DNA of 64,000 bases, taken from positions 1,094,501 through 1,158,500 of the forward strand of contig NZ_CP026362.1 of NCBI RefSeq assembly GCF_004116955.1, read 5' to 3'. Source of the DNA: Bacillus vallismortis. Lineage in GTDB: Bacteria; Bacillota; Bacilli; Bacillales; Bacillaceae. Positions 8,773 through 17,108 of the stretch are shown here, piece by piece (the stretch's first letter is position 1; each line of letters begins with the position of its first letter). The notes beneath the pieces are model-generated. The model saw only the letters and a list, made by a program, of their open reading frames with translations, did not search any database and was not told the DNA's origin. Position numbers and translations under genes: made by a program.

Positions 8773-9741
8773 ATGTTTAAAATTGGTTACCGCACAATAA
8801 AGACCGCGCTTGGAACAGCTTTGGCTATTTATATAAGCCAGCTTTTGCAATTGCAAAACTTCGCCTCAGCAGGAATCATCACCATTTTGTGCATTCAAAT
8901 CACACAAAAACGGTCGCTCCAGGCATCGTGGGCCCGCTTTGCGGCATGCTGTCTGGCAATTCTTTTTTCGTATCTCTTTTTTGAGCTGATTGGCTATCAC
9001 CCGTTTGTGATCGGAGCGCTTCTCTTGATATTCATCCCGATAACAGTCCTGTTAAAAATTAATGAGGGTATCGTTACAAGTTCGGTTATTATTCTTCATC
9101 TATATATGTCCGGCGGCATAACACTTGCCTTCATTTGGAATGAGGTTCAATTAATTACGGTTGGGATCGGCGTCGCTCTTTTGATGAACTTGTATATGCC
9201 AAGCCTTGACCGAAAACTGATTGCCTATCGCAAAAAGATAGAGGATAACTTTGCCGTCATTTTCGAGGAAATAGAGCGGTATTTGTTAACTGGTGAGCAA
9301 GATTGGACCGGAAAAGAAATTCCGGAAACGCATCAGCTTATCACGGAAGCTAAAAACCTGGCATACCGAGATGTGCAAAACCACATTTTGCGCTACGAAA
9401 ATCAGCATTATCATTATTTTAAAATGAGAGAAAAGCAATTTGAAATTATTGAACGCCTTCTTCCTAAAGTGACTTCTATCTCCATTACGGTGGAGCAGGG
9501 AAAAATGATCGCAGCATTTATTCACGATTTGCGGGAAGCGATACACCCGGGAAATACGGCGTATAAATTTCTGAAAAGACTTGCTGACATGAGAAAAGAA
9601 TTTGAGGAGATGCCGCTTCCGGCGACAAGAGAGGAATTTGAAGCGAGAGCAGCTCTCTTCCATCTTCTCGGAGAAATGGAACAATACTTAGTGATTAAAA
9701 GTTATTTTAAAGGAATAAAAGCGCAAAAATCACTCGCATGA
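8773..9741 (+). CDS. yqjA: Aromatic acid exporter family 1 membrane protein YqjA
   Basis: The 322-residue protein has an N-terminal region of about 140 residues made of hydrophobic segments (such as ALAIYISQLLQL and VIGALLLIFIPITVLL), then a hydrophilic, helix-rich C-terminal half. This matches the DUF939 aromatic acid exporter family 1. Substrates are unknown. The start follows GGGAG 8 bases upstream. It stands between two terminators, close to yqjB but probably its own unit. B. subtilis has several paralogues of this fold. Confidence 0.8.
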   Translation: MFKIGYRTIKTALGTALAIYISQLLQLQNFASAGIITILCIQITQKRSLQASWARFAACCLAILFSYLFFELIGYHPFVIGALLLIFIPITVLLKINEGIVTSSVIILHLYMSGGITLAFIWNEVQLITVGIGVALLMNLYMPSLDRKLIAYRKKIEDNFAVIFEEIERYLLTGEQDWTGKEIPETHQLITEAKNLAYRDVQNHILRYENQHYHYFKMREKQFEIIERLLPKVTSISITVEQGKMIAAFIHDLREAIHPGNTAYKFLKRLADMRKEFEEMPLPATREEFEARAALFHLLGEMEQYLVIKSYFKGIKAQKSLA

Positions 9742-9792
9742 TTCGCATGAGCTCTTCCTTCATTGGTCAACCTAATGAAAAAGGAGGGGCTT

Positions 9793-10323
9793 ATGCGTTT
9801 TTTTTTATGGTCGATTTTAATGATGATATCTCCGATTTGGCCGCTCGGCGATAATCCGCTGCCGGGTGATCCATATGTCATTGTCAACAAGAGAACAAAT
9901 GAACTTGCTGTTATCCTCGACAACCACGTAGAAGGCGTGTACAGCGTGGCGACCGGAAAAACAGACGATTTAACGCCTGAAGGAGAATTTTCGATAACGG
10001 TAAAAGCGGCGAATCCTTACTACAGAAAGAAAAATATTGAAGGGGGGTCTCCTGATAACCCGCTTGGGGCAAGATGGATTGGATTTGACGCGAAAGGGAC
10101 AGACGGGAGGATTTACGGAATTCATGGGACAAACCGGGAAGAATCAGTTGGAAAATTTGTGTCCAACGGCTGTATACGTATGCATAACGATGAGGTCGTT
10201 CATCTGTTTCAAACGATACCGGTGGGTACAAGAGTATTGATTACGGACGACGCCCGCTCTTTTGAAGAGATTGCCATTGAGCATAAAGCTCTGATAAAAA
10301 AGCAGGATGTTCCTATTCAATAA
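9793..10323 (+). CDS. yqjB: YkuD-type L,D-transpeptidase YqjB
   Basis: The 176-residue protein starts with a short hydrophobic signal or anchor (FFLWSILMMISPIW), then an L,D-transpeptidase catalytic domain. The active-site signature is complete: IHGT (His111) and SNGCIRM with the nucleophile Cys127. Such enzymes cross-link peptidoglycan by 3-3 bonds or attach proteins to it, outside the membrane. No LysM domain is present, unlike YkuD. ATG at 9793 is preceded by AAGGAGGGG; an ATG 10 codons upstream lies before that ribosome site. The terminator overlaps the stop codon. Confidence 0.85.
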   Translation: MRFFLWSILMMISPIWPLGDNPLPGDPYVIVNKRTNELAVILDNHVEGVYSVATGKTDDLTPEGEFSITVKAANPYYRKKNIEGGSPDNPLGARWIGFDAKGTDGRIYGIHGTNREESVGKFVSNGCIRMHNDEVVHLFQTIPVGTRVLITDDARSFEEIAIEHKALIKKQDVPIQ

Positions 10324-10340
10324 GGCTGCCTGCTTTTTTA
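10296..10340. terminator. Bidirectional terminator of yqjB and the small Prli42-like gene
   Basis: AAAAAGCAGG and CCTGCTTTTT pair around a loop holding the yqjB stop; T- and A-runs flank both sides. Confidence 0.7.
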
Positions 10341-10343
10341 TCA

Positions 10344-10436
10344 TTATAAAAACATGACGATTCCTGAGAGTACAGTTGAAAGAATAAAAACTCCCAAAAT
10401 CACGATCAAAACGCTTTTCATCAGTTTTTGAGACAT
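10344..10436 (-). CDS. Prli42-like 30-residue membrane miniprotein
   Basis: A 30-codon frame opens on the minus strand (starts MSQKLMKSVLIVILG, ends SGIVMFL) with TAAGGAGTGAAATC directly before the ATG. It has a basic N-terminus, a single membrane segment and a C-terminus ending at the far side of the membrane. Length, the VLSGIVMFL-type tail and layout match the stressosome-associated Prli42 of Listeria (tail VLTGVLMFL as I recall it), which tethers the stressosome to the membrane. Family membership is inferred from memory without alignment. It lies alone between yqjB and yqjC and faces a shared terminator. Confidence 0.75.
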   Translation of the reverse strand: MSQKLMKSVLIVILGVFILSTVLSGIVMFL

Positions 10437-10525
10437 GATTTCACTCCTTAGACAATCTGTCTATATTTTATCGTGTTTTGAGTGGGCGGACAAGTGATAT
10501 CTATTGGCGGAAAGCAGGGATGAAA

Positions 10526-10948
10526 ATGAACAGGCTTGACCATATTGGGATAGCCGTTTTTTCGATAGAAGAAGCGCGGCACTTTTATGAAGAAGTATTG
10601 GGGCTTGCGTTTCTTCATCAAGAAACGGTGGAAGAGCAAAAGGTGAATGTTGCTTTTTTTCAAGCGGGAAGTATCAAGCTGGAACTGATTGAGCCGCTGA
10701 CATCTGACAGCCCCGTCCGTTTCTTTTTGGAGAAGAAAGGACAGGGGCTGCATCATGTTGCGTTTTTGTGCACGAGTTTATCTGACCGGCTTCAAGCATT
10801 GTCTGACCGGCAAGTTCAATTGATCGACAGGTATCCAAGACAGGGCGCGAACGGGAAAAAGATTGCGTTTCTTTCTCCGCGGGTAACAAACGGCGTTCTT
10901 GTAGAGCTTTGCGAGCCGAAGGGAGGCCAAACTGATGAACATGAATGA
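10526..10948 (+). CDS. yqjC: Methylmalonyl-CoA epimerase-like VOC protein YqjC
   Basis: A 140-residue vicinal-oxygen-chelate protein. It begins MNRLDHIGIAV (first metal-ligand His near residue 6) and contains GLHHVAF (second His) and a final VELCEP with the Glu ligand, the pattern of methylmalonyl-CoA epimerases. It would interconvert the R and S forms. ATG at 10526 has AGGG 6 bases upstream; an ATG two codons earlier overlaps that site. It overlaps the carboxyltransferase gene yqjD by 14 bases, so the two are translationally coupled. Confidence 0.82.
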   Translation: MNRLDHIGIAVFSIEEARHFYEEVLGLAFLHQETVEEQKVNVAFFQAGSIKLELIEPLTSDSPVRFFLEKKGQGLHHVAFLCTSLSDRLQALSDRQVQLIDRYPRQGANGKKIAFLSPRVTNGVLVELCEPKGGQTDEHE

Positions 10949-12464
10949 GCACATTGATGATTTATACACGAGGCGGAGGCAGGCCGAACAAGGCGGAGGA
11001 GATGAAAAGCTTACCCGGCAGCGGCTAAAGGGAAAGCTCACCGCTCGGGAAAGGATTGCGTTTCTGCTTGATCAAGACAGCTTTATCGAATTGCATCCCT
11101 TTATGGAAAGTCAAGTGTTAACAAGAGAACAGCGTATGTTAGGGGATGGAGTCGTAACAGGGTACGGCACAATTGCCGGCCGGTCTATATATGTATTTGC
11201 GCAAGACTTTACAGTGTTCGGCGGGGCGCTTGGCGAAATTCATGCCAAAAAAATCTGCGCACTGATGGATCTCGCGGCAAAAAATAAGGCGCCGATTATC
11301 GGGCTGAATGACTCAGGTGGTGCGAGAATTCAAGAGGGTGTGGTATCATTAGATGGATACGGTCACATATTTTACCGAAATGTCTTATATTCCGGAGTCA
11401 TTCCGCAAATCTCGGTTATATTAGGGCCGTGCGCTGGAGGCGCTGTATACTCTCCGGCACTCACAGATTTTATCTTTATGGCTGAACACACCGGCCAGAT
11501 GTTTATTACCGGGCCAAAGGTGATAGAAAAAGTGACAGGAGAACAGGTTGATGCGGAGAGCTTAGGCGGAGCGGGAATACATAATGCCGTCAGCGGAAAC
11601 GCCCACTTCTCCGGACATACGGAGAAGGAGGTTTTGACAGGGGTGAAAAAACTGCTGTCTTATTTGCCGCTGAAAGGTCAGACAACAGTGCCGCTGCCTG
11701 AGAAAGATGCCCTAAGGCCACTATTAAACCGTCTCGTGCCCGCTGACACGACAAAGCCGTATGATGTGCGGACGGTGATGAAGGAGCTGGCTGATCCGCA
11801 GTCTTTTTTTGAGATTCAGCCGTTTTTTGCGAAAAATATTGTCATTGGGTTTGCAAGGCTAGGTGAAAAAACGATCGGCATCGTTGCGAGCCAGCCGAAG
11901 CATCTGGCGGGAAGCCTGACGATTGATGCTGCTGATAAAGCGGCGAGGTTCGTCCGTTTTTGTGATGCATTTGATATCCCGCTGCTAACTGTCGAGGATG
12001 TTCCGGGATTTCTGCCCGGTGTTCAGCAGGAGCATAACGGAATTATCCGGCACGGAGCAAAGTTATTGTTTGCCTTTGCAGAAGCAACCGTCCCAAAAGT
12101 CACACTCATTATCAGAAAAGCGTACGGCGGCGCCTATGTGGCCATGAACAGTAAAGCGATCGGAGCGGATCTTGTGTTTGCATGGCCGAATGCTGAAATC
12201 GCAGTGATGGGGCCAGAAGGCGCGGCATCGATTTTGTATGAAAAAGAGATAAAAGCTTCAGCCGACCCGCAAAAGACAAAACGCGAAAAAACAGCTGAAT
12301 ACAAAAAGCAAAACGCCGGCCCATACAAAGCGGCGGCCTGCGGAATGGTCGATGACATCATTTTGCCGGAAGAATCTAGAAAAAAGCTGATTCAAGCTTT
12401 TCACATGCTTGCACATAAGACAGAAGAGAGACCGAAAAAAAAGCACGGTAACATACCGCTTTGA
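10935..12464 (+). CDS. yqjD: Acyl-CoA carboxyltransferase beta-type subunit YqjD
   Basis: A 509-residue carboxyltransferase of the propionyl-CoA carboxylase beta / methylmalonyl-CoA decarboxylase alpha family. Two crotonase-like halves are visible. Oxyanion-hole glycines lie at GPCAGGAVYSPALTDF in the first half and at KAYGGAYVAMNSK in the second. The substrate pocket cannot be read from sequence. No biotin carboxylase, biotin carrier or decarboxylase membrane subunit is encoded nearby, so a partner elsewhere in the genome is needed. GGAGG 8 bases before the ATG at 10935 decides the start; a second ATG at 10941 is possible. Confidence 0.85.
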   Translation: MNMNEHIDDLYTRRRQAEQGGGDEKLTRQRLKGKLTARERIAFLLDQDSFIELHPFMESQVLTREQRMLGDGVVTGYGTIAGRSIYVFAQDFTVFGGALGEIHAKKICALMDLAAKNKAPIIGLNDSGGARIQEGVVSLDGYGHIFYRNVLYSGVIPQISVILGPCAGGAVYSPALTDFIFMAEHTGQMFITGPKVIEKVTGEQVDAESLGGAGIHNAVSGNAHFSGHTEKEVLTGVKKLLSYLPLKGQTTVPLPEKDALRPLLNRLVPADTTKPYDVRTVMKELADPQSFFEIQPFFAKNIVIGFARLGEKTIGIVASQPKHLAGSLTIDAADKAARFVRFCDAFDIPLLTVEDVPGFLPGVQQEHNGIIRHGAKLLFAFAEATVPKVTLIIRKAYGGAYVAMNSKAIGADLVFAWPNAEIAVMGPEGAASILYEKEIKASADPQKTKREKTAEYKKQNAGPYKAAACGMVDDIILPEESRKKLIQAFHMLAHKTEERPKKKHGNIPL

Positions 12465-12481
12465 CATGGAGGGACTTACAA

Positions 12482-13597
12482 ATGGTGAATGAAAAACGCC
12501 TGCTGGAAGAATTTTTAGAACTTGTCCAAATTGACTCAGAAACAAAACATGAAGCAGAAATCTGCAAAGTGCTGAAACAAAAATTTTCTGATTTAGGTGT
12601 GGACGTTAAAGAAGACGATACAATGGATATCACTGGCCATGGAGCCGGCAACCTGATTTGCACATTAAAAGGGACAAAACAAACAGATACGATCTACTTT
12701 ACATCCCATATGGACACAGTTGTACCAGGAAACGGCGTAAAACCGGTTGTAGAGAACGGTTATGTCAAAACAGACGGCACGACGATTTTAGGCGCTGATG
12801 ATAAAGCGGGGCTGGCTGCAATGTTTGAAGCGATTAAAGTGCTGAAAGAAGAAAACATGGAGCATGGCACGATTGAATTCATCATCACAGTAGGCGAGGA
12901 GTCAGGACTGATCGGAGCGAAGGCGCTTGACCGTTCTATGATCACGGCATCCTACGGCTATGCCCTTGACTCAGACGGAAAAGTCGGAAATATCATTGTA
13001 GCCGCGCCGACACAGGCGAAGGTTAGAGCGGCCATTTTCGGAAAAACCGCACACGCCGGGGTTGAGCCTGAAAAAGGCATTTCAGCGATTACAATCGCTA
13101 GCAAAGCCATTTCGAAAATGCCATTGGGCCGCATTGATGAAGAAACAACAGCAAACATCGGCCGGTTTGAAGGCGGCACACAAACTAACATTGTGTGCGA
13201 CGAAGTCCATATTCTAGCTGAAGCACGTTCTTTAGTTCCTGAGAAGATGGAAGCTCAGGTTCAAAAAATGAAAGCTGCTTTTGAAGAAGCCGCTGCTGAT
13301 ATGGGCGGACGCGCAGAAGTCGAAATTGAAGTCATGTATCCAGGCTTCAAATATCAAGACGGTGACCAAGTGGTTGAAATCGCGAAAAAAGCGGCAGCAA
13401 ACATCGGACGTCCGAGCGAGCTGCAAACGAGCGGCGGCGGAAGCGACGCGAACGTGATTGCAGGTCACGGCATCCCGACGGTCAACCTTGCTGTCGGTTA
13501 TGAGCAGATTCATACAAAAGATGAAAAAATGCCGATCGAAGAACTTGTAAAAACGGCGGAAATGGTTGTTGCCATTATTGAAGAGGTGGCGAAATAA
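12482..13597 (+). CDS. yqjE: M20 family metallopeptidase (peptidase T-like) YqjE
   Basis: The 371-residue protein has the dinuclear-zinc motifs of M20B peptidases: SHMDTV (His76, Asp78), GADDKAG (Asp106 or 107), GEESG (Glu139-Glu140) and GGGSDAN near residue 320. It resembles tripeptidase PepT and probably hydrolyses short peptides or an acylated amino acid in the cytoplasm. ATG at 12482 follows TGGAGGGACTTACAA. It begins 17 bases after yqjD and ends the yqjC-D-E operon at a strong terminator. Confidence 0.88.
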   Translation: MVNEKRLLEEFLELVQIDSETKHEAEICKVLKQKFSDLGVDVKEDDTMDITGHGAGNLICTLKGTKQTDTIYFTSHMDTVVPGNGVKPVVENGYVKTDGTTILGADDKAGLAAMFEAIKVLKEENMEHGTIEFIITVGEESGLIGAKALDRSMITASYGYALDSDGKVGNIIVAAPTQAKVRAAIFGKTAHAGVEPEKGISAITIASKAISKMPLGRIDEETTANIGRFEGGTQTNIVCDEVHILAEARSLVPEKMEAQVQKMKAAFEEAAADMGGRAEVEIEVMYPGFKYQDGDQVVEIAKKAAANIGRPSELQTSGGGSDANVIAGHGIPTVNLAVGYEQIHTKDEKMPIEELVKTAEMVVAIIEEVAK

Positions 13598-13601
13598 TGT
13601 T

Positions 13602-13642
13602 AAAAAACCCGAGTGCGGCTCGTTTCGCATCGGGTTTTTTCT
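13602..13642 (+). terminator. Terminator after yqjE
   Basis: AAAAAACCCGA pairs with TCGGGTTTTTT, followed by T-rich sequence. It also faces yqjF from the other side. Confidence 0.85.
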
Positions 13643-13647
13643 TGTTT

Positions 13648-14376
13648 TCAGCGCCATTGCCTGAGCGGCCAAAATAACACGTCCTGCTTTTTAGCGTAAT
13701 GAAGCAATGGATCTGACGCTGGCAATGTGATGTTGTGGGCATCAGCCACCGTATTGATGGAAAACGCGGCCTCGGCATTTTGTAGCAGCCAAGGATGATG
13801 ATAAATGTCTTCGTAAAAGAGCTTGTTTCGATAAGTGGTGTAAAGTCTGTATCGTTCCGTCAGCCAATAATCGAGTGAATCCTTTTCCGCTGTAAAAGGG
13901 GCTGAAATGGGCCGGTATGCGGCGCGGAATTCGGCTTTTTCGTCGTCTCTCCGCTTGCTGACATAGTCAATGCCATCACCGTTTTTTTCAGCTTTCATAT
14001 CCGCGTAAAAATAGGGCAAATGAAAGAACGTGCGAGCGCCCAGGACCGCCAGCCGATGATCGGCATCCAGGCTGAAAAAGTAAATGCCGGGTTTGCCTTT
14101 ATACGTGACATAGGTGCGGAGGTTAAGCTCAGGAAATGCACGCGCACCGGGAATGGGAGGAAGGTAACGCGCTCTTAGGTTCGTGAGCATAAAGGGAAGC
14201 ATGCTGATCCAAGCTTGTCCGTTATATGTATCTAATTCTAAAACTGGCGGTACTAAAGCACGAAGGATAGAAACATCAACAGGCCAGTGGGCAAATAAGA
14301 CATCATTCCATGTTTGTCTCATGATCCAGCTTCCCTCGGGCACAGATATATTTTTTTGCTGAAAGCGTTCCGTCAC
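13648..14376 (-). CDS. yqjF: DUF2071 family protein YqjF
   Basis: A 242-residue protein of the YqjF/DUF2071 family. The family hallmark is visible: an N-terminal W-x-D-x-x-F-A-H-W stretch (TWNDVLFAHWPVD), PPVLELDTYNGQAWIS, then RARYLPPIPGARAFPELNLRTYV in two parts. A biochemical function is not established; the fold relates to acetoacetate decarboxylase-like proteins. GTG at 14376 is preceded by AAGGAGGATATAC. It is a single gene on the minus strand. Confidence 0.82.
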   Translation of the reverse strand: MTERFQQKNISVPEGSWIMRQTWNDVLFAHWPVDVSILRALVPPVLELDTYNGQAWISMLPFMLTNLRARYLPPIPGARAFPELNLRTYVTYKGKPGIYFFSLDADHRLAVLGARTFFHLPYFYADMKAEKNGDGIDYVSKRRDDEKAEFRAAYRPISAPFTAEKDSLDYWLTERYRLYTTYRNKLFYEDIYHHPWLLQNAEAAFSINTVADAHNITLPASDPLLHYAKKQDVLFWPLRQWR

Positions 14377-14500
14377 GTATATCCTCCTTTCAGTTGGATG
14401 TGAGTAAAGGTATTCCCTATTTCTTACTTTTTAAACGATACGGCTGTTTTTTAGGATGGCCATTTTGGCCTCAGCCATGACAGAAAAGGGTGCGACGAAA

Positions 14501-14534
14501 CAAAAAACAACCCCGGCTTTCGCTCGGGGTTGTT
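14501..14534 (-). terminator. Terminator after yidC2
   Basis: On the minus strand AACAACCCCG and CGGGGTTGTT pair around a GCGAAAGC-type loop, followed by a T-run. Confidence 0.85.
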
Positions 14535-14537
14535 CCA

Positions 14538-15365
14538 TTATTTCACCGGCTCAGTAAGAGCGGCGGATTTTTTGGTTTTATGGTGTGTCATCTGAAGGAC
14601 AACGTTTTGCACGGTCAAAAACAGCCCGCTAGTGAACCAGTACAGCGGAAGAGCTGCCGGAACATTAAGCGAGAAAATCGTCATCATCACAGGGAAGATG
14701 AACACCATCAGTTTGGCTGATTGCTGCGCTGCTGGATTTTGCGGGACAGCCGAATATTTCGCGCTCAGTTTTTGAGCGACATAAGCCTGAACAAAGTACA
14801 TAACACCCGCACTAAGTGACACGAGAATGTCAGATTGTCCTAAACTGAACCATAAAAACGAGTGTGAAGCGATTTCAGGTGTAGAGCGAATCGCATAATA
14901 AAACCCGATCATAATCGGAAATTGAATCAGCATCGGGAGACATCCCATCGCAAGCGGATTGATATTGTGCGTCTGGTACAGCTTCATCATGTCCGTTTGC
15001 AGTTCTTTTTGCTTTTCGGGGTCCTTCGTCTTTTTCAGTTTAGCCTGAATGCTGTCAACCTGAGGTTTAATAACGGCCATTTTCTCTTGGAACAAACGCT
15101 GTTTTTTAAACTGATTGACAAACAAAGGAAGCACAATAACACGTACAATGATGGTGACGAGAATAATTGAAAGTCCGTATTCTCCGTGAAACAGCCCGGC
15201 AACCCCTTTAAGCAGAGCGGAAAACGGTTCGATTAAATAGTCGTGGAAAAAACCGACGTTGCTGAGGCCTCCCACCTGATTCGTCGCCGCAAACGCTGCA
15301 TTTCCCGAGCACAATACGATCAAAAAGATGCCTACTGCCAAAAGTTTTTGATATGTTTTTACCAA
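14538..15365 (-). CDS. yidC2: Membrane protein insertase YidC2 (OxaA2/MisCB)
   Basis: The 275-residue Oxa1/YidC protein has an N-terminal export signal with a cysteine near residue 19 (LIVLCSG), then five core membrane segments. The conserved Arg of the hydrophilic groove is in IIVRVIVLPL. A positively charged cytoplasmic hairpin (about 85-130, KKQRLF, KLKKTKDPEKQKEL) contacts the ribosome. It inserts membrane proteins and partly duplicates SpoIIIJ. The start is a TTG at 15365 with GGAGGAG upstream. That ribosome site lies in a hairpin with the end of mifM, so synthesis depends on arrest of MifM translation. Confidence 0.93.
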   Translation of the reverse strand: MVKTYQKLLAVGIFLIVLCSGNAAFAATNQVGGLSNVGFFHDYLIEPFSALLKGVAGLFHGEYGLSIILVTIIVRVIVLPLFVNQFKKQRLFQEKMAVIKPQVDSIQAKLKKTKDPEKQKELQTDMMKLYQTHNINPLAMGCLPMLIQFPIMIGFYYAIRSTPEIASHSFLWFSLGQSDILVSLSAGVMYFVQAYVAQKLSAKYSAVPQNPAAQQSAKLMVFIFPVMMTIFSLNVPAALPLYWFTSGLFLTVQNVVLQMTHHKTKKSAALTEPVK

Positions 15366-15371
15366 TTTGTT

Positions 15372-15410
15372 CTCCTCCTTTTTATAAATGCGGTTTATAA
15401 AAGAAGGGAA
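15372..15410 (-). promoter_or_regulatory. mRNA hairpin masking the yidC2 ribosome site
   Basis: On the minus-strand transcript CCCTTCTTTTATAAA (end of mifM) can pair with TTTATAAAAAGGAGG, burying the GGAGGAG of yidC2. A ribosome stalled near MifM codon 89 would keep the 5' arm open. The pairing is seen; the mechanism is established knowledge for mifM-yidC2. Confidence 0.8.
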
Positions 15411-15682
15411 CCGGCGTCTTCATCATCGTTCACAGGGGAATTCATGCGGAAGACTTTACGTATCCAAGTTGTAATGCGATGGTATATAATAATAAGAAAG
15501 TCTGTTCGATTAATGTGAAAGACCGTCTGATGTTCATCTGTTCGTTTTGATTTCCATTGCTCGCCGGCACGGCACTCCCGTAAAAGAAACGCAATCCCGA
15601 TTGCCGTTAGAGCCGGAAGAATAATTGTGAAAAAATCGACTAAGAATAAAACGTCATTTATCGATTCCACAAACATTGTCAT
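15395..15682 (-). CDS. mifM: Translation-arrest membrane-insertion monitor MifM
   Basis: A 95-residue leader protein with one N-terminal membrane segment (about 11-34) and a basic/aromatic tail. Residues known to cause the multisite stall are all present: Arg69, Ile70, Trp73, Met80 and the acidic cluster DDED at 86-89 (the second residue is Asp where I recall Glu in strain 168). When insertase activity is low, MifM is not pulled from the ribosome, the stall persists and the hairpin over the yidC2 ribosome site opens. I chose the ATG at 15682, which gives the known length; Met codons three before and two after it are alternatives. Confidence 0.92.
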   Translation of the reverse strand: MTMFVESINDVLFLVDFFTIILPALTAIGIAFLLRECRAGEQWKSKRTDEHQTVFHINRTDFLIIIYHRITTWIRKVFRMNSPVNDDEDAGSLLL

Positions 15683-15754
15683 CACATCCATTCAATACCT
15701 TCATTTTACTATATGTACAAGCGGTTGTCTAATGAATGAAAAGGAGTTTTGTTT

Positions 15755-16999
15755 ATGCGGGGAAAGGGCCGAATTATTTTCCATATTGATATGAATAGCT
15801 TCTATGCTTCGGTGGAAATGGCATATGATCCGGCCCTTCGTGGGAAGCCGGTCGCAGTTGCCGGAAACGTAAAGGAGCGAAAGGGCATCGTGGTGACATG
15901 CAGCTACGAAGCAAGGGCGCGAGGCGTCAAAACAACGATGCCGGTTTGGGAAGCGAAGCGCAATTGCCCTGAGCTTATCGTTCTTCCGCCGAACTTTGAC
16001 CGCTATAGAAATTCTTCAAGAGCGATGTTTAACATTCTCCGTGAATATACTGACCTGGTGGAGCCTGTCTCTATCGATGAAGGCTATATGGACATGACCG
16101 ATACGGCATACAGCAGCCGCGCTTTGGAGACAGCAACAGAAATCCAAAGCAGGCTGCAAAAAGAACTGTTGCTTCCGTCAAGCATAGGAATCGCGCCGAA
16201 TAAATTTCTCGCTAAGATGGCGTCTGATATGAAAAAACCGCTTGGCATCACGATTTTAAGAAAGAGACAAGTGCCTGATATCCTTTGGCCGCTTCCTGTT
16301 GGAGAGATGCACGGGGTTGGCAAAAAGACAGCGGAAAAGCTGAAGGGGCTGGGCATTCATACGATTGAAGAGTTAGCTGCAGCTGATGAACATTCGCTGA
16401 AACGCCTGCTTGGCATCAACGGCCCGCGCCTTAAACAGAAAGCAAATGGCATTCACCATGCGCCAGTTGACCCAGAGCGTATTTACGAATTTAAGAGCGT
16501 CGGAAACTCATCGACCCTTTCACATGATTCCAGTGATGAAGAAGAGTTATTAGGCGTTTTCCGTAAGCTTGCCGCTTCCGTGAGTGACCGCTTACAGCGC
16601 AAGGAGGTCATGGCTTCAAAGCTTTTTATTATGATTAGATATGCAGATTGGAAAACCATCACCAGAAGCATCACGCTGAAAAATCCGATCGATCAAAAAC
16701 AAGACATTATGAAAGAAGCGGAGCACCTCTTTTTTAAACATTGGAATAAAAATCCTGTCAGGCTGCTAGGCATTACCGGAACGGATTTAGTGGAAAAAGA
16801 GCAGGCCTATAAGCAGCTTGATTTGTTCAGCTTTAGTGAAGACGCCAAGGAAGAGCCCATTCAGCAGATGATGGAAAAGCTGAATGAAAAGTACGGATCT
16901 AAGCTGATCAGAAAAGGAGCAAGGATAAAGAAAGAGGAGAGCAAAACGAAGGGAACAAGCTTTAATAAAGATTTTTTTCAGGATGAAAAGAAAAGGTGA
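15755..16999 (+). CDS. polY1: Y-family DNA polymerase IV PolY1 (YqjH)
   Basis: A 414-residue DinB-type translesion polymerase. Catalytic acidic residues are in FHIDMNSFYASVE (Asp12) and SIDEGYMDM (Asp-Glu near 106). The thumb has a helix-hairpin-helix (HGVGKKTAEKLKGLGI), and a little-finger domain follows. QLDLFSF near residue 359 is a sliding-clamp binding motif. It bypasses damaged bases and can rescue stalled forks. ATG at 15755 is preceded by AAAAGGAG 8 bases upstream. I see no LexA box, in contrast to polY2 in this window. Confidence 0.93.
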   Translation: MRGKGRIIFHIDMNSFYASVEMAYDPALRGKPVAVAGNVKERKGIVVTCSYEARARGVKTTMPVWEAKRNCPELIVLPPNFDRYRNSSRAMFNILREYTDLVEPVSIDEGYMDMTDTAYSSRALETATEIQSRLQKELLLPSSIGIAPNKFLAKMASDMKKPLGITILRKRQVPDILWPLPVGEMHGVGKKTAEKLKGLGIHTIEELAAADEHSLKRLLGINGPRLKQKANGIHHAPVDPERIYEFKSVGNSSTLSHDSSDEEELLGVFRKLAASVSDRLQRKEVMASKLFIMIRYADWKTITRSITLKNPIDQKQDIMKEAEHLFFKHWNKNPVRLLGITGTDLVEKEQAYKQLDLFSFSEDAKEEPIQQMMEKLNEKYGSKLIRKGARIKKEESKTKGTSFNKDFFQDEKKR

Positions 17000-17108
17000 A
17001 TAGCTTGAAAAAAAGGGTGAAAGTATGGTAATTTCTTTATTATAAATATCATTTTATTTTAATTTAAATTTTAAAATGATTAAACGTTTGAAGAAGGGAC
17101 GTTAGAAT

